Below, one piece after another: positions 16,248-25,391 of a stretch of DNA of 64,000 nucleotides (positions are counted from its first letter, which is position 1; the number at the start of each line of letters is the position of its first letter). The notes beneath the pieces are model-generated. The model was not told the DNA's origin and ran no database searches. It saw nothing but the letters and a program-made list of their open reading frames with translations. The translations under genes were made by a program, and so were the position numbers. The stretch is taken from positions 79,082 through 143,081 of the forward strand of contig NZ_OBEJ01000004.1 of the NCBI RefSeq assembly GCF_900215575.1. The letters are read 5' to 3'. This stretch comes from Natronoarchaeum philippinense (GTDB lineage: Archaea; Halobacteriota; Halobacteria; Halobacteriales; Natronoarchaeaceae).

Positions 16248-16997
16248 TCAGCGCGTGGTGGTCAATCGCTTGAACTTCTCTAGCTTCGAGGCGCCCGTGA
16301 CGACTGACTCGACCGGATCGGACGGATCCTCGTGCTCGTAGACGAGCCAGTCGACGCCTTCGTCGATCGCGGTCATGGCCGCCCGTTCGACGTCGAGGTC
16401 GCCCTCTCCGAGATTGACGAACGCTTCGGTCTCGAAGTCCATGTCCTTGAGATGGATCGACGGCACCCGATCTCCGACGGTTTCGAGCAGCTCGTAGGGA
16501 TCGACGCCGGCGACGCCCACCCACCCGAGATCCAGTTCGAACTTCACGCTGTCGTCGACCTCTTCGAGCAGTAGATCGAAGTGCGTCCGATCGCCGAGGC
16601 TGGCGAACTCGTGGCGGTGGGTGTGGTACAGCAACTCCAGCCCGCGCTCGCGGAACTGCTTGCTGAACTCCGATAGCGTCGCGGCGGTCTCTTTGGTTGC
16701 GTGTGCTGATTCGAACGCCTCTTCGCTGAGATGGCCGAGAATCACGGTATCGCAATCGAGTGCGTTGCAGGACCGCTCGATCTCGTCGATCGACTCCTCG
16801 ATGTCCTCTCGACCGACCGACAGCGCGGCGACATCGAGATTCGTCTCCTCCAGAGCGTTCATCGTCGAGTCGGGCGGAAAGCCCCAGAACTCTAGCTCGA
16901 CGCCGTCGACCTCGGTTTCCGAGGCGATATGAATCTTCGTCGGCTCGGAGACATCGAAATCGTGGAGAGTGTAAAGCTGTATTGCCGTGTTCACCAT
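16248..16997 (-). CDS. Sugar phosphate isomerase/epimerase family (xylose isomerase-like TIM barrel)
   Basis: A 249-residue TIM-barrel protein of the AP endonuclease 2/xylose isomerase-like superfamily. Metal-ligand regions are visible: VELEFWG, YHTHRHEF, FELDLGWVGVAGVDP, SIHLKDMDFE and WLVYEHE. It resembles the protein at 18364-19113 (shared HLKDMDFExExFxxLGxxDLD). It is encoded just downstream of, and in the same direction as, the Gfo/Idh/MocA gene at 17116-18207. Family members isomerise or epimerise sugars; some, paired with Gfo/Idh dehydrogenases, cleave 3-keto-glycosides. The substrate is unknown. The start at 16997 is supported by AGTATAACC just upstream and the usual short N-terminus. 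Confidence 0.88.
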   Translation of the reverse strand: MVNTAIQLYTLHDFDVSEPTKIHIASETEVDGVELEFWGFPPDSTMNALEETNLDVAALSVGREDIEESIDEIERSCNALDCDTVILGHLSEEAFESAHATKETAATLSEFSKQFRERGLELLYHTHRHEFASLGDRTHFDLLLEEVDDSVKFELDLGWVGVAGVDPYELLETVGDRVPSIHLKDMDFETEAFVNLGEGDLDVERAAMTAIDEGVDWLVYEHEDPSDPVESVVTGASKLEKFKRLTTTR

Positions 16998-17115
16998 AGG
17001 TTATACTCTACTTGTGATCTGATAGACGTTTTGGTTCCGGAGAGAACACTTTCGGACGGGGATCCCCCGTCAGTGTGCGTCGACGACCGGTGACCGTACT
17101 ACCGACGTTCTCCGG

Positions 17116-18207
17116 CTAATCGCTCTGCTGGGGCTGTAGCTCGCCGCTTTCGATCATCGATTCGAGCGGGTTCCCGTCGACATCTAGCGGGAAGTCGACA
17201 CGACTGCGCTGTCGCGCGGACTCCCACGCTCCGAAGATCAGGCCGGTCGCTCGCAGCGCGTTCTGCCCGCTCAGTTCCGGTTCGGTTCCTTCGTCCAGCG
17301 ACGTGACGAGGTGTTCGATCGCGGCCTCGTGGAAATCCGGCCCGTGGACACCCGCCTCGCCCACGTCGATCGTCTCCCAGTCGTCGTCGCTCGATCGCTT
17401 TATTCGGAGCGTCGGCCCGTCGTCGCTGCTACAGAAGCCGACGCCGACTTCGATACGGCCTTCCGTTCCGACCAACCGGTGGTGACAGCCGACTGCTTCT
17501 GCGACGGTGCCGGCGCCCGTCGCCCCGTACCCGAACACGCCGTTGTCGTACTTCCACTGGACGATCGCCTCATTCGTGTTGTGCGCGCCGAACAGGACGT
17601 TCTCCTCGCTGTACTCGATCTGTGCCATCACCCACTCGCTGTCGCACTCGTCGTTGTAGAAGTTACACAGGTCGAACGAGTGGGTGCCGTAATCGAACAG
17701 GTTCGCGGCGGCGAACTCCACGCGCTCCAGTTCGCCGATCTCACCGTCGTCGAGCAGTTCCTTCGCTTTCCGGAACGGCGTGCCCATGCGACGCTGGTGG
17801 TTGAACGTCAACTGCACGTCGTACTCCTCGGCGGCGTCGACCATCTCGACGCAGTCGTTCCAATCGTCTGCCATCGGCTTCTCGCAGTGGACCGCCTCGA
17901 CGACGCCGCTGCGAACGCAGCCCAGAACGATGTCGGAGTGGATGGCCGGTGGGACGGTGACGCTGACGATGTCCGGCTCGGCCTCCGAGAGCATCTCTTC
18001 ATAGTCCTCATACACGTGCCCGTCGTCGATTCCATTCGTGTCGGCGAACGCTTCGGCGTTCTCGCGAACGATGTCGGCACAAGCGACGATCTCACAGTTT
18101 TCGAGGGCGTCGTACGCTTCGGCGTGTTTGTACGCCATCGCAAACCCGGTCGCATCTTCTCCCTGTGGCTTTCCAGTTCCGACAAAGGCTACCGTGTGCT
18201 GTGTCAT
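17116..18207 (-). CDS. Gfo/Idh/MocA family oxidoreductase
   Basis: A 363-residue NAD(P)-dependent dehydrogenase. The N-terminal Rossmann fold runs to about residue 125 (VAFVGTGK, ACADIVRENAEAFADTNGI, HCEKPMAD with the catalytic-region Lys). The C-terminal alpha/beta domain follows (FNHQRRMGTPFRKAKELLDDGEIGELERVE, LFDYGTHSFDLCNF with the conserved His). It is closely similar to the protein at 26575-27642, down to the C-terminal ALRATGLIFGAWESARQRSRVDFPLD block. Such enzymes oxidise sugars, inositols or glycosides, and the substrate here is unknown. I chose the ATG at 18207 because the conserved fold starts at once after it. It is divergent from the 18364 gene. Confidence 0.9.
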   Translation of the reverse strand: MTQHTVAFVGTGKPQGEDATGFAMAYKHAEAYDALENCEIVACADIVRENAEAFADTNGIDDGHVYEDYEEMLSEAEPDIVSVTVPPAIHSDIVLGCVRSGVVEAVHCEKPMADDWNDCVEMVDAAEEYDVQLTFNHQRRMGTPFRKAKELLDDGEIGELERVEFAAANLFDYGTHSFDLCNFYNDECDSEWVMAQIEYSEENVLFGAHNTNEAIVQWKYDNGVFGYGATGAGTVAEAVGCHHRLVGTEGRIEVGVGFCSSDDGPTLRIKRSSDDDWETIDVGEAGVHGPDFHEAAIEHLVTSLDEGTEPELSGQNALRATGLIFGAWESARQRSRVDFPLDVDGNPLESMIESGELQPQQSD

Positions 18208-18363
18208 CAGTGACTCACTTCTCTTAGCTCTACACTGCCGCATAATACTTTGGGTTAGATGCAGATCTCTGTCGAGAGAAACCGACTGCAGGGAGGGCCA
18301 GATCAGTCACTGTACCCGACAAAATGATAAAACGATTTATACTGGCAGTTTCTCCCCTCTCCC
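18208..18363. promoter_or_regulatory. Divergent promoter region of two isomerase/oxidoreductase pairs
   Basis: These 156 bases drive both arms. TTTATA at 18336-18341 is 23-28 bases before the plus-strand ATG (18364). On the minus strand, AGTATTATGC (18241-18250 read in reverse) is about 35-43 bases before the ATG at 18207. Any local operator controlling both pairs should lie here. Confidence 0.55.
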
Positions 18364-19113
18364 ATGGTTCGCTCTGCCATAATCATGGGTAACAGTCCCG
18401 AAAGCCCGATCCGGGACTACGTTGGACGTATCGACGACGGCACGTACGACGGCGTCGAAGCCGGCACCGCGCTGGCGACCGACGAGACGTTTCAGTCAGT
18501 GCTGGCCGACAGCGACCTCGAGGTCACGAGCATCATGACCGGTCTCGGCGCCGTGCAGGATCCCGAGGAGGAACTACTGCCCGCCTGCGAGGCCGCCGGT
18601 GTCGACCGCGTCGTCCTCGGCTGGCTCCCCGACGAGTATTTCGAGTCGGCAGAAACGACCGTCGAGACCGCCGAAATGCTCTCTGACTGTGTCGGCGCGC
18701 TCGACGAGCACGGTATCACGCTGTGTTATCACAACCACGATCACGAGTTCGTCGAGTTCGACGGCCGGACGGCCTTCGACATCTTTGCGGAGCATCTCGA
18801 CGACCGTATTCAGTTCGAGGTCGACGTGGCGTGGGTCGGCGTCGGTGGCGTCTCGCCCGTCGAGTTCATCGAGACGTACGGCGATCGCATCCCGCTGATC
18901 CATCTCAAGGACATGGACTTCGAGAGTGAGGAGTTCGCGCAGCTGGGCGACGCCGACCTCGATCTCGACGGCGTGATCGACGCCGCCGACGAACAGGGCG
19001 TCGAGTGGCTGATCTACGAGGACGAGGGCGACCGCGACTACCCCGACAAGATCGCACACGGCTCGGCGACGCTCGGCGAGTACCCGGTCCTGAACGGCGG
19101 TGATGCGGCGTGA
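18364..19113 (+). CDS. Sugar phosphate isomerase/epimerase family (xylose isomerase-like TIM barrel)
   Basis: A 249-residue TIM-barrel protein, a paralogue of 16248-16997. Visible metal-site segments are YDGVEAG, CYHNHDHEFVEFDG, FEVDVAWVGVGGVSP, LIHLKDMDFE and WLIYEDEGD. It is the first gene of a two-gene operon: its TGA overlaps the GTG of the next gene in a GTGA junction. The leaderless start is fixed by TTTATA at 18336-18341. Likely acts with the downstream dehydrogenase on the same sugar or keto-glycoside (inference from coupling). Confidence 0.9.
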   Translation: MVRSAIIMGNSPESPIRDYVGRIDDGTYDGVEAGTALATDETFQSVLADSDLEVTSIMTGLGAVQDPEEELLPACEAAGVDRVVLGWLPDEYFESAETTVETAEMLSDCVGALDEHGITLCYHNHDHEFVEFDGRTAFDIFAEHLDDRIQFEVDVAWVGVGGVSPVEFIETYGDRIPLIHLKDMDFESEEFAQLGDADLDLDGVIDAADEQGVEWLIYEDEGDRDYPDKIAHGSATLGEYPVLNGGDAA

Positions 19114-20216
19114 CGCTTCGCGTCGGTATGCTGGGGTACACGTTCATGGGCACCGCACACAGCAACGCGCTCGATCGGCTGCCGATGTTCTTCCCCGAAC
19201 TTCCCGAGACCGAGCGCTACGTGCTGGTCGGCCGCCGGGAGGAACCGCTCGCAGAGGCCGCAGATCGCTTCGATTTCGAGACGACGACGACCGACTGGGA
19301 GGACGCCGTCGACGATGTCGACGTGTTCTGCAACCTCGGTCCGAACTACATGCACGTCGAGCCCTCGATTGCCGCCCTCGAAAACGGCGTCCACGTGCTC
19401 TCGGAGAAGCCGCTGGCGGCGTCGGTCGAGGGCGCTGAACGGATGGCCGAGGCCGCCCGCCAGAGCGACGCCGTCGCGGCGACAGGTTTCAACTATCGGT
19501 TCGTCCCGGCGATCCAGTACGCCAAGGATCTGATCGACGCCGGCGAACTCGGCGACATCCGACACTTCACCGGCCGATACATGCAGGGCCATCTGGCGCG
19601 GAATCCCGACGCCGGCTGGTCGTGGCGAGTCTCCAAGGAGAAAGCCGGCGCGGGCGCGCTCGGCGACATCGGCTCGCACACGATCGACCTCGCGCGCTTT
19701 CTCGTCGGCGACTTCGAGCGCGTCAGCGGTAACTGCCGAACGTTCGTCGAGGAGCGTCCGGTGCCGTGGAAGGACGACGAGATGCGAGAGATCGAGGTCG
19801 ACGACGCCTACTCCGCGCAGGTCGACTTCGAAAACGGCGCGATGGGCGTGCTCGAAGCCACGCGCGCGGCCTTCGGCGAGCGCAACAACAACTACGTCGA
19901 GATCCACGGGACGAAGGGGTCGCTGAAGTTCGAGCTCGAACGCCTCAACGAGATCAAGGTCTCGCTCGAAGACGACCGCGGCTACCGTCGCGTGCTGATG
20001 AACGAGCACGACGATCCCTACGGCGACCGGTGGTGGCCCCCCGGCCACAACATCGGCTGGGAGCACACGTTCGTCCACGAGTACGCCTCCTTCCTCTCGG
20101 CGATCGAGGAGGGTGGCGAGCACCGCCCCGACTTCGAGGACGGCCTCGCGGTCCAGCGCGTCATCGACGCCATTCAGCGAAGTGACGAGGACGACGGCCG
20201 GCGAATCGAGCTGTAA
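19110..20216 (+). CDS. Gfo/Idh/MocA family oxidoreductase
   Basis: A 368-residue dehydrogenase with a GTG start that overlaps the stop of the isomerase gene by four bases. Rossmann segment: RVGMLGYTFMGTAHSNAL, then LSEKPLAASVEGAE, FNYRFVPAIQYAKDLIDAGELGDIRHFTG, and GALGDIGSHTIDLARFLVG with the conserved Asp/His pair. The GYTFMGTAHSNA opening is typical of a subgroup found in catabolic clusters with xylose-isomerase-like and ThuA proteins. It differs in subgroup from the dehydrogenases at 17116 and 26575. Probably oxidises a glycoside or inositol-type substrate. Confidence 0.9.
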   Translation: MTLRVGMLGYTFMGTAHSNALDRLPMFFPELPETERYVLVGRREEPLAEAADRFDFETTTTDWEDAVDDVDVFCNLGPNYMHVEPSIAALENGVHVLSEKPLAASVEGAERMAEAARQSDAVAATGFNYRFVPAIQYAKDLIDAGELGDIRHFTGRYMQGHLARNPDAGWSWRVSKEKAGAGALGDIGSHTIDLARFLVGDFERVSGNCRTFVEERPVPWKDDEMREIEVDDAYSAQVDFENGAMGVLEATRAAFGERNNNYVEIHGTKGSLKFELERLNEIKVSLEDDRGYRRVLMNEHDDPYGDRWWPPGHNIGWEHTFVHEYASFLSAIEEGGEHRPDFEDGLAVQRVIDAIQRSDEDDGRRIEL

Positions 20217-20260
20217 GGTCGTTCTTTCACCGCTTCTTCTGTGCGGTCCGAGTGTCGGCG

Positions 20261-21004
20261 TCAGTGCACCGTTCGATCGTCGGACGTGTCGAGGTCCTCG
20301 ATCGGGTCGTGGTTCCCGCGTACGACGCCAGACCCATCCTCCTGTGTGGCCCATTCGCAGGCGTTGGCCAGCACGTGTTGTACTTCCTCTTGATGGTACA
20401 CCGGATACGTCTCGTGGCCCGGCCGGAAGTAAAACACGCGCCCCTGTCCGCGGTGGTAACAACAGCCCGACCGGAACACCTCGCCGCCCTCGAACCACGA
20501 CGTGAACACGAGCGAGTCGGGTTCTGGCACGTCGAAGTGCTCGCCGTACATCTCGGCTTCGGGCACCTCGAAGTAGTCGTCGATCCCGTCGGCGATGGGA
20601 TGGGCGGGGTTCGTCACCCACAGGCGCTCGGTCTCGGCGGCTTCGCGCCACTTGAGCCCGCAACTGGTTCCCATGAGCTTCCGGAACGGCTTCGAGAGGT
20701 GCGCCGAGTGAAGCACCAGCAGTCCCATCCCGTCGAGCACGTGCTGTTTGACGCGCTCGGCGACGTGCTCTTCGACCTCGTCGTGGGCGGCGTGGCCCCA
20801 CCACGTCAACACGTCCGTCTCGTCGAGAACCTCCTCGGTCAGTCCGTGCTCCTCGTCGTCGAGCGTCGCCGTTTGCGTCTCGAAGCCGGCATCGCCGAGC
20901 GCGTCCGCGATCGCGCCGTGGATTCCGTCCGGATACAGGTCCGCGACTGCCTCGTGCTCTCGCTCGTGTACGTACTCGTTCCAGACCGTAACTGTCGTCG
21001 CCAT
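20261..21004 (-). CDS. ThuA family protein (trehalose utilization type)
   Basis: A 247-residue class I glutamine-amidotransferase-like fold protein of the ThuA family. Motifs: [88 protein letters not shown]. In Rhizobium and Agrobacterium, ThuA works with a ThuB dehydrogenase of the Gfo/Idh family to break down trehalose and related disaccharides. Here it is convergent with such a dehydrogenase (19110-20216) and downstream of a second ThuA-like gene. I chose the ATG at 21004. The 3' end lies 45 bases from the oxidoreductase stop. Confidence 0.9.
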   Translation of the reverse strand: MATTVTVWNEYVHEREHEAVADLYPDGIHGAIADALGDAGFETQTATLDDEEHGLTEEVLDETDVLTWWGHAAHDEVEEHVAERVKQHVLDGMGLLVLHSAHLSKPFRKLMGTSCGLKWREAAETERLWVTNPAHPIADGIDDYFEVPEAEMYGEHFDVPEPDSLVFTSWFEGGEVFRSGCCYHRGQGRVFYFRPGHETYPVYHQEEVQHVLANACEWATQEDGSGVVRGNHDPIEDLDTSDDRTVH

Positions 21005-21073
21005 ACTCTCCTGCGAGAGCCGCCCACTCAAAGAATTTTCCGAACGCCGTTGCCTCGGGTTTCCGCTTGGGTT

Positions 21074-21748
21074 TCAGTCTGCCCCGCCCGCCCAGCCGAC
21101 GCCCCGCCGGAGCAACTGCTGGACGCCGCCGTCCGACAGCGCGGCGTCGGTGTGGCCCAGCGAGCAGTAACAGACGCGGCCGTCGCCGTGCTTGCGGACC
21201 CACACGACCGGCGTATCGCCCAGATCGGGGTGGTCCATTCGCGCGAGCACGCGAACGTCATCGCTGTCGACGCTCACGTCGTAGGGTTCGTCCCAGACGG
21301 TCACGTCCTCCATCCCCGCCGTGACCGGATGGTGGCTGTCGGTCACGCGCACGTCGAACGTCGTCTGGGCCGGATGCGTGTGGAAATACCCGCCGAGCAG
21401 TTCCCGAAGCTCGGGCACCGGCTCCTCGCGGGCGTCGATCAGCTCGTCGGGGTCGTCCGACGCCGTCGAGGACAGGTCCGCCGCGCAGTGCAGGCCGACG
21501 TAGCCGCCGCCGGTCTCGACGAACGTGAGCAGTCCGTCGAGCTGTTTTTCCTCGAGCGTGCTGTCTGTCATGTAGTCGAGCACCACGTCGTACTCGTTGA
21601 GCGCCGACAGTTCGTCTCGATCGGTCGTCAGCGTCGTCTCGATGCCGTGCTCGTTCAGAGCGTCCGCGAGCTGCGGTCCGACGCGATCGAAGCGATGGAA
21701 CGGAAAGCGATTGCCGCCGATAATCAGCACTGACAGGTCGTTTGCCAT
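21074..21748 (-). CDS. ThuA-like domain protein
   Basis: A 224-residue ThuA-like (GATase1-like) protein, different in subgroup from the one downstream. Motifs: VLIIGGNRFPFHRFDRVGPQLADAL, DVVLDYMT, FVETGGGYVGLHCAAD, LLGGYFHTHPAQTTFDVRV, HPVTAGMEDVTVWDEPY, GDGRVCYCSLGHTDAAL. The family is common in carbohydrate clusters and some members are fused to dehydrogenase or DUF1080 domains. It is encoded on the minus strand between a sulfatase and the other ThuA gene, so the three may form one operon with gaps of 69 and 82 bases. I chose the ATG at 21748. Confidence 0.87.
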   Translation of the reverse strand: MANDLSVLIIGGNRFPFHRFDRVGPQLADALNEHGIETTLTTDRDELSALNEYDVVLDYMTDSTLEEKQLDGLLTFVETGGGYVGLHCAADLSSTASDDPDELIDAREEPVPELRELLGGYFHTHPAQTTFDVRVTDSHHPVTAGMEDVTVWDEPYDVSVDSDDVRVLARMDHPDLGDTPVVWVRKHGDGRVCYCSLGHTDAALSDGGVQQLLRRGVGWAGGAD

Positions 21749-21830
21749 GAAAGCGAGTTCGATGGACCGGGTCAAAGTTCCTTCGGACTACCCGGCGATC
21801 GGTGCCGTATCCACTGTCGACCTGCGCCGG

Positions 21831-23360
21831 CTATCGAACCGGCGGCTGCAGGTCGTCAGTGTGGTACTGCACGCCGTCTGCCTGCTCGACCGATTTCGCG
21901 TGGGCTTCGCGGCCGGTCTCGCGCAGGCGCTCGGCGTAGTCCTCCCGGAACCCGCGCTGGTAGTACGGCAGCCCCTCGTTGACGACCTGCAGCAGGGGAT
22001 CGACGAGTCCCTCCCGCGATTCGGGGAGGCCGCCCGCGTCCCCGGTCGCATTTTCGAGCATCCGGTCGCTATGCCACCGCTGGAGCAAGGAGAGGCCTCG
22101 TTCGACGACCTCCGGATGCTCGTCGGCGAGATTCGTCGTCTCGTGGGGGTCGGCGTCGAGATCGACGAGCAACAGCGGGTCGATCTCCCGCCAGCCGTCG
22201 TGGTACGTCTGGATGAGCAGCCAGTCGTCCCACCGGACCGCGCGCTGGCAGGTCCACGTTCCCTGACTCAGCACGAGGAACTCGCGGCCGGCGTCGTCCG
22301 CACCCTCGGTGAGCGAGTCGGCGAACGAGCGCCCGTCCCAGCCCGTCGGAACGTCGCCGCCGACCAACTCGGTGATCGTCGGTGCCAGATCGACGTTGTA
22401 GTACAGCCCGTCGTCGACGCCGGGCTCGACGCCGGGGCCGTCGACGATCAGGGGGACCCGACACGTCTTGTCGTCTGCGAGCTGGTGATCGCCGTAGACG
22501 TTGAGTTCGCCCTGATTCTCGCCGTGGTCCGCGCTCACGATAATGAGCGTCTCGTCGCGGACGCCTTTCGACTCCAATAGATCGAGTAGCTTGCCGATAT
22601 ACTCGTCCATGTAGCGGATGCCAACGTCGTAGCCGTCGATCCACTGCTTGTAGTCCTCGCGGGATGTGATCTCGTCGGGCGTCCGCGGGAGTTCGGGAAT
22701 CTCCCCGCCGGTCATGTAGTCGTGGTGCAGGTCCTGCGCGCTGTGGGGACCGTAGCTCTCTCGCTGTTCCTGAATCGTCTCCTCGTCGGGCCACGCCGGT
22801 GCGGGTTCGTCCTCGAAGGGGTTCCCGAACTCCTCGGGCGTGTCGTAGTCGGTGTGGGGGTCCCAGAAGTTGACGTGGAGATACCAGTCCTCGTCGTCAG
22901 CGTTGTCCTCCAGCCACTCCTCGGCGTAGGGGTAGACGACCTCCGCACGCTCTGTCCCGTTCCCGCCGGTGTCGTGCCACTCGTCGAAGCCATCCAGCAC
23001 GTGCCACGCGGCGTGGCGCTGCGGGAACGGGCTCACGAGCGCGATGTGATGCCCCGCCTGTCGCAACGCGGTCATCCAACTCTGGTACTCTCCCCGGTTA
23101 CCGTCCTCGCGCTCGCTGCCCGGCGAGCGGATGTCGGCGGCGGCGCCGCCGTGGTTTACGACGCCCGTGTGGACGCCGAGGCGTCCGGTAAACAGCGCCG
23201 TCCGGGAGGGCAGACACGGCGCGTCGGAGGCGTAGTAGTTGGTGAATCGACGGGCACCGTCGGCGATGCGGTCGATGTTGGGCGACGTGTTGCGGTGGTA
23301 GCCGTAACAGCCGAGGTGGTCGGGACGAAGCGAGTCGATGTCTATGTACAGGATCCGCAT
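21831..23360 (-). CDS. Sulfatase, cysteine type (arylsulfatase family)
   Basis: A 509-residue member of the alkaline phosphatase superfamily that hydrolyses sulfate esters. Metal-site residues are in MRILYIDIDSLRPDHLGCYG. The catalytic Cys49 lies in CLPSRTALF, the CxPSR signature whose Cys must be oxidised to formylglycine. Later metal and sulfate-binding segments are VNFWDPH and IIVSADHGEN. No signal peptide is seen, so the enzyme is cytoplasmic. It is a close paralogue of 23816-25333, with long stretches of near-identical DNA. A formylglycine-generating enzyme that could activate it is encoded at 57455. I chose the ATG at 23360 because both paralogues begin with the same residues there. Confidence 0.93.
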   Translation of the reverse strand: MRILYIDIDSLRPDHLGCYGYHRNTSPNIDRIADGARRFTNYYASDAPCLPSRTALFTGRLGVHTGVVNHGGAAADIRSPGSEREDGNRGEYQSWMTALRQAGHHIALVSPFPQRHAAWHVLDGFDEWHDTGGNGTERAEVVYPYAEEWLEDNADDEDWYLHVNFWDPHTDYDTPEEFGNPFEDEPAPAWPDEETIQEQRESYGPHSAQDLHHDYMTGGEIPELPRTPDEITSREDYKQWIDGYDVGIRYMDEYIGKLLDLLESKGVRDETLIIVSADHGENQGELNVYGDHQLADDKTCRVPLIVDGPGVEPGVDDGLYYNVDLAPTITELVGGDVPTGWDGRSFADSLTEGADDAGREFLVLSQGTWTCQRAVRWDDWLLIQTYHDGWREIDPLLLVDLDADPHETTNLADEHPEVVERGLSLLQRWHSDRMLENATGDAGGLPESREGLVDPLLQVVNEGLPYYQRGFREDYAERLRETGREAHAKSVEQADGVQYHTDDLQPPVR

Positions 23361-23429
23361 ACTGCATCCAGTCTCACCGGTGATAATCAATATTGTGGAT
23401 AAATCGTCGACCGCGTCGTTCCGGAGGTG

Positions 23430-23696
23430 TTACTCCCGTCGCACACTCGTCTCGATGCCGCCATCGGCGTGGACCGTCACGTCCCGTCCCGCGTATCGGA
23501 ACGTGATCGCCGTCGAGGGGCGATCGAGGAGCGCGTCGAGCGCGTCGGGGTCGACAGCGTCGTACAGCGGCGGCATCTGAGACTGATCACGGTCCGTCTC
23601 TGCGGCGACCGCGCTCACAACTCTCGAACTCGCTGACTGTGCCTGCTCGCCGCCGCCGGACGCTTGTCTCGATCGCGTTTCGTCGCTCTCTGTCAT
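23430..23696 (-). CDS. HalOD1 output domain protein between two sulfatase genes
   Basis: An 88-residue protein. Residues 1-25 are polar and disordered. The rest carries the end of a HalOD1 domain: SRVVSAVAAETDRDQSQMPPL, AVDPDALDALLDRPSTAITFRYAGRDVTVHADGGI. It resembles the HalOD1 protein at 5243-5536. TATTATAGT, read on the minus strand near 23727-23735, lies about 32-40 bases upstream of the ATG at 23696 and gives it its own promoter. A stand-alone signalling-type domain between two sulfatases hints at regulation of that pair, but no function is known. Confidence 0.75.
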   Translation of the reverse strand: MTESDETRSRQASGGGEQAQSASSRVVSAVAAETDRDQSQMPPLYDAVDPDALDALLDRPSTAITFRYAGRDVTVHADGGIETSVRRE

Positions 23697-23815
23697 ATCC
23701 GGATTACTTTCTCGATTATCGAGCTGACTATAATAATAGTTGTCATACGACGTTCGGGCCGGTTCAGGTCGCCGAACGTCGGCGTTCACCGGCCTGCCCG
23801 ATGGATTCGGCGTCC

Positions 23816-25333
23816 TTACTCGCCGCCGAGATACGCGTCGATCGACTGATCGACGAAGCCACGCGTCTCTTCGAGAGCGGCTGCGTGCTCGGCGCGCCCC
23901 GTCTCGCGCAGGCGTTCGGCGTACGACTCCAGCTGTTCGTCCGGACGCGCGTGGAACGGCCCGCCTTCGTGGAGCACTTCGAGCATCGGGTCGGTCAGCG
24001 CGCGCGGCGCGTCGGCGTTGCCGCCGGCCTCGTCTCGCGCCGTTTCCATCAGCCGCGTGCTCACCCACTCGTCGAGCAGTGCGATGCCTTTGCGCGCAAC
24101 GTCGGGCTTCTCTTGGGCGAGATTCGTCGTCTCGTGAGGATCGGCGTCGAGGTCGTACAACTCGACCGGGTCGAAGTCCTTGAGCCCGTCGTGGTACGTC
24201 CGGAGCAACAGCCAGTCGTCCCACCGGACGCCGCGCTGGCACGACCACGGCGCCTGACTGACGACGAGGTAGTCGCGCCCGGTGTCGTCCGCACCCTCGG
24301 TGAGCGAGTCGGCGAACGAGCGCCCGTCCCAGCCCGTCGGAACGTCGCCGTCGACGAACTCGGTGATCGTCGGCGCCAAGTCGATCTGGTAGTGGAACTC
24401 CTCGTCGACGCCGGGTTCGACGCCGGGGCCGTCGACGATCAGGGGGACCCGACACGTCTTGTCGTCGGCGGTGTGGTGGTCGCCGTAGACGTTGAGCTCG
24501 CCCATGTTCTCGCCGTGGTCCGCACTCACGATGATGAGCGTCTCGTCGAGCACGCCTTCGGCTTCGAGCTGGTCGAGCAGTTTGCCGATGTACTCGTCCA
24601 CGTAGCGGATGCCAACGTCGTAGCCGTCGACGTACTGCTTGTACTCCTCCCGGTTCGAGATCTCCTCTGGCGTCCGGGGGAACGGCGTGTCGCCGCCCCA
24701 GCCGTGTACGTCCTGTGCGCTGTGGGGGCCGTAGCTCTCGTAGTGGTCTTCGATGGTCTCTTGGTCGGGCCATTCCGGCGCCGGCTCGTCCTCGAAGGGG
24801 TAGCCAAAGTCCTCGGGCGTGTTGTAGGGAGTGTGGGGGTCCCAGAAGTTGACGTGCAGATACCAGTCGTCGTCGGCGGCGTTGTTCTCGATCCACTCCT
24901 CGGCGTAGGGGTAGACGTGGTCGCTGCGGAACTCGTCGGTGTGGTGCCACTCGTCGAACCCGTCCAGCACCTGAATGGCGCCGTGGTGCTGCGGGAACAC
25001 GCTGACCAGTGCAGTGTGCAGGCCGGCGTCCCGAAGCGCCGTCATCCACGTCCGGTACTCGTCCATCTGGAGGTTGAAATCCCGGCCGGAACCGCGCGGG
25101 CGCATCGACGCGTTCAGCCCGCCGTGGTTGATCACGCCCGTATGGATGCCAAAGCGACTCGTGAACAGGGCCGTCCGGGAGGGGACACAGGGAGCGTCGG
25201 AGGTGTAGTAGTTGGTAAATCGCCGGGCACCGTCGGCGATGCGGTCGATGTTGGGCGACGTGTTGCGGTGATACCCATAACAGCCGAGGTGGTCGGGGCG
25301 CAGCGAGTCGATGTCTATGTACAGGATTCGCAT
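23816..25333 (-). CDS. Sulfatase, cysteine type (arylsulfatase family)
   Basis: A 505-residue cytoplasmic sulfatase. The first 43 residues are identical to those of the 21831-23360 protein, and the catalytic Cys49 sits in CVPSRTALF. Metal-site segments: YIDIDSLRPDHLG, VNFWDPHTPYN, IIVSADHGENMGEL. The substrate-facing middle and the C-terminal third diverge more from the paralogue than the core, so the pair probably desulfates related but different positions or sugars. There is no signal peptide. Formylglycine activation is required by the CxPSR motif. Confidence 0.93.
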   Translation of the reverse strand: MRILYIDIDSLRPDHLGCYGYHRNTSPNIDRIADGARRFTNYYTSDAPCVPSRTALFTSRFGIHTGVINHGGLNASMRPRGSGRDFNLQMDEYRTWMTALRDAGLHTALVSVFPQHHGAIQVLDGFDEWHHTDEFRSDHVYPYAEEWIENNAADDDWYLHVNFWDPHTPYNTPEDFGYPFEDEPAPEWPDQETIEDHYESYGPHSAQDVHGWGGDTPFPRTPEEISNREEYKQYVDGYDVGIRYVDEYIGKLLDQLEAEGVLDETLIIVSADHGENMGELNVYGDHHTADDKTCRVPLIVDGPGVEPGVDEEFHYQIDLAPTITEFVDGDVPTGWDGRSFADSLTEGADDTGRDYLVVSQAPWSCQRGVRWDDWLLLRTYHDGLKDFDPVELYDLDADPHETTNLAQEKPDVARKGIALLDEWVSTRLMETARDEAGGNADAPRALTDPMLEVLHEGGPFHARPDEQLESYAERLRETGRAEHAAALEETRGFVDQSIDAYLGGE

Positions 25334-25391
25334 GCGTTAGCCACAGACCCCCGCTGTGAGTTATAGATTACGGGACCCCCGTCCGGTGTCG

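Noticed and set aside
19038..21203. Minus-strand open frame of 721 codons
   Set aside because: It covers an oxidoreductase on the opposite strand and part of a ThuA gene in another frame; the product is arginine-rich in places and has no recognisable domain.
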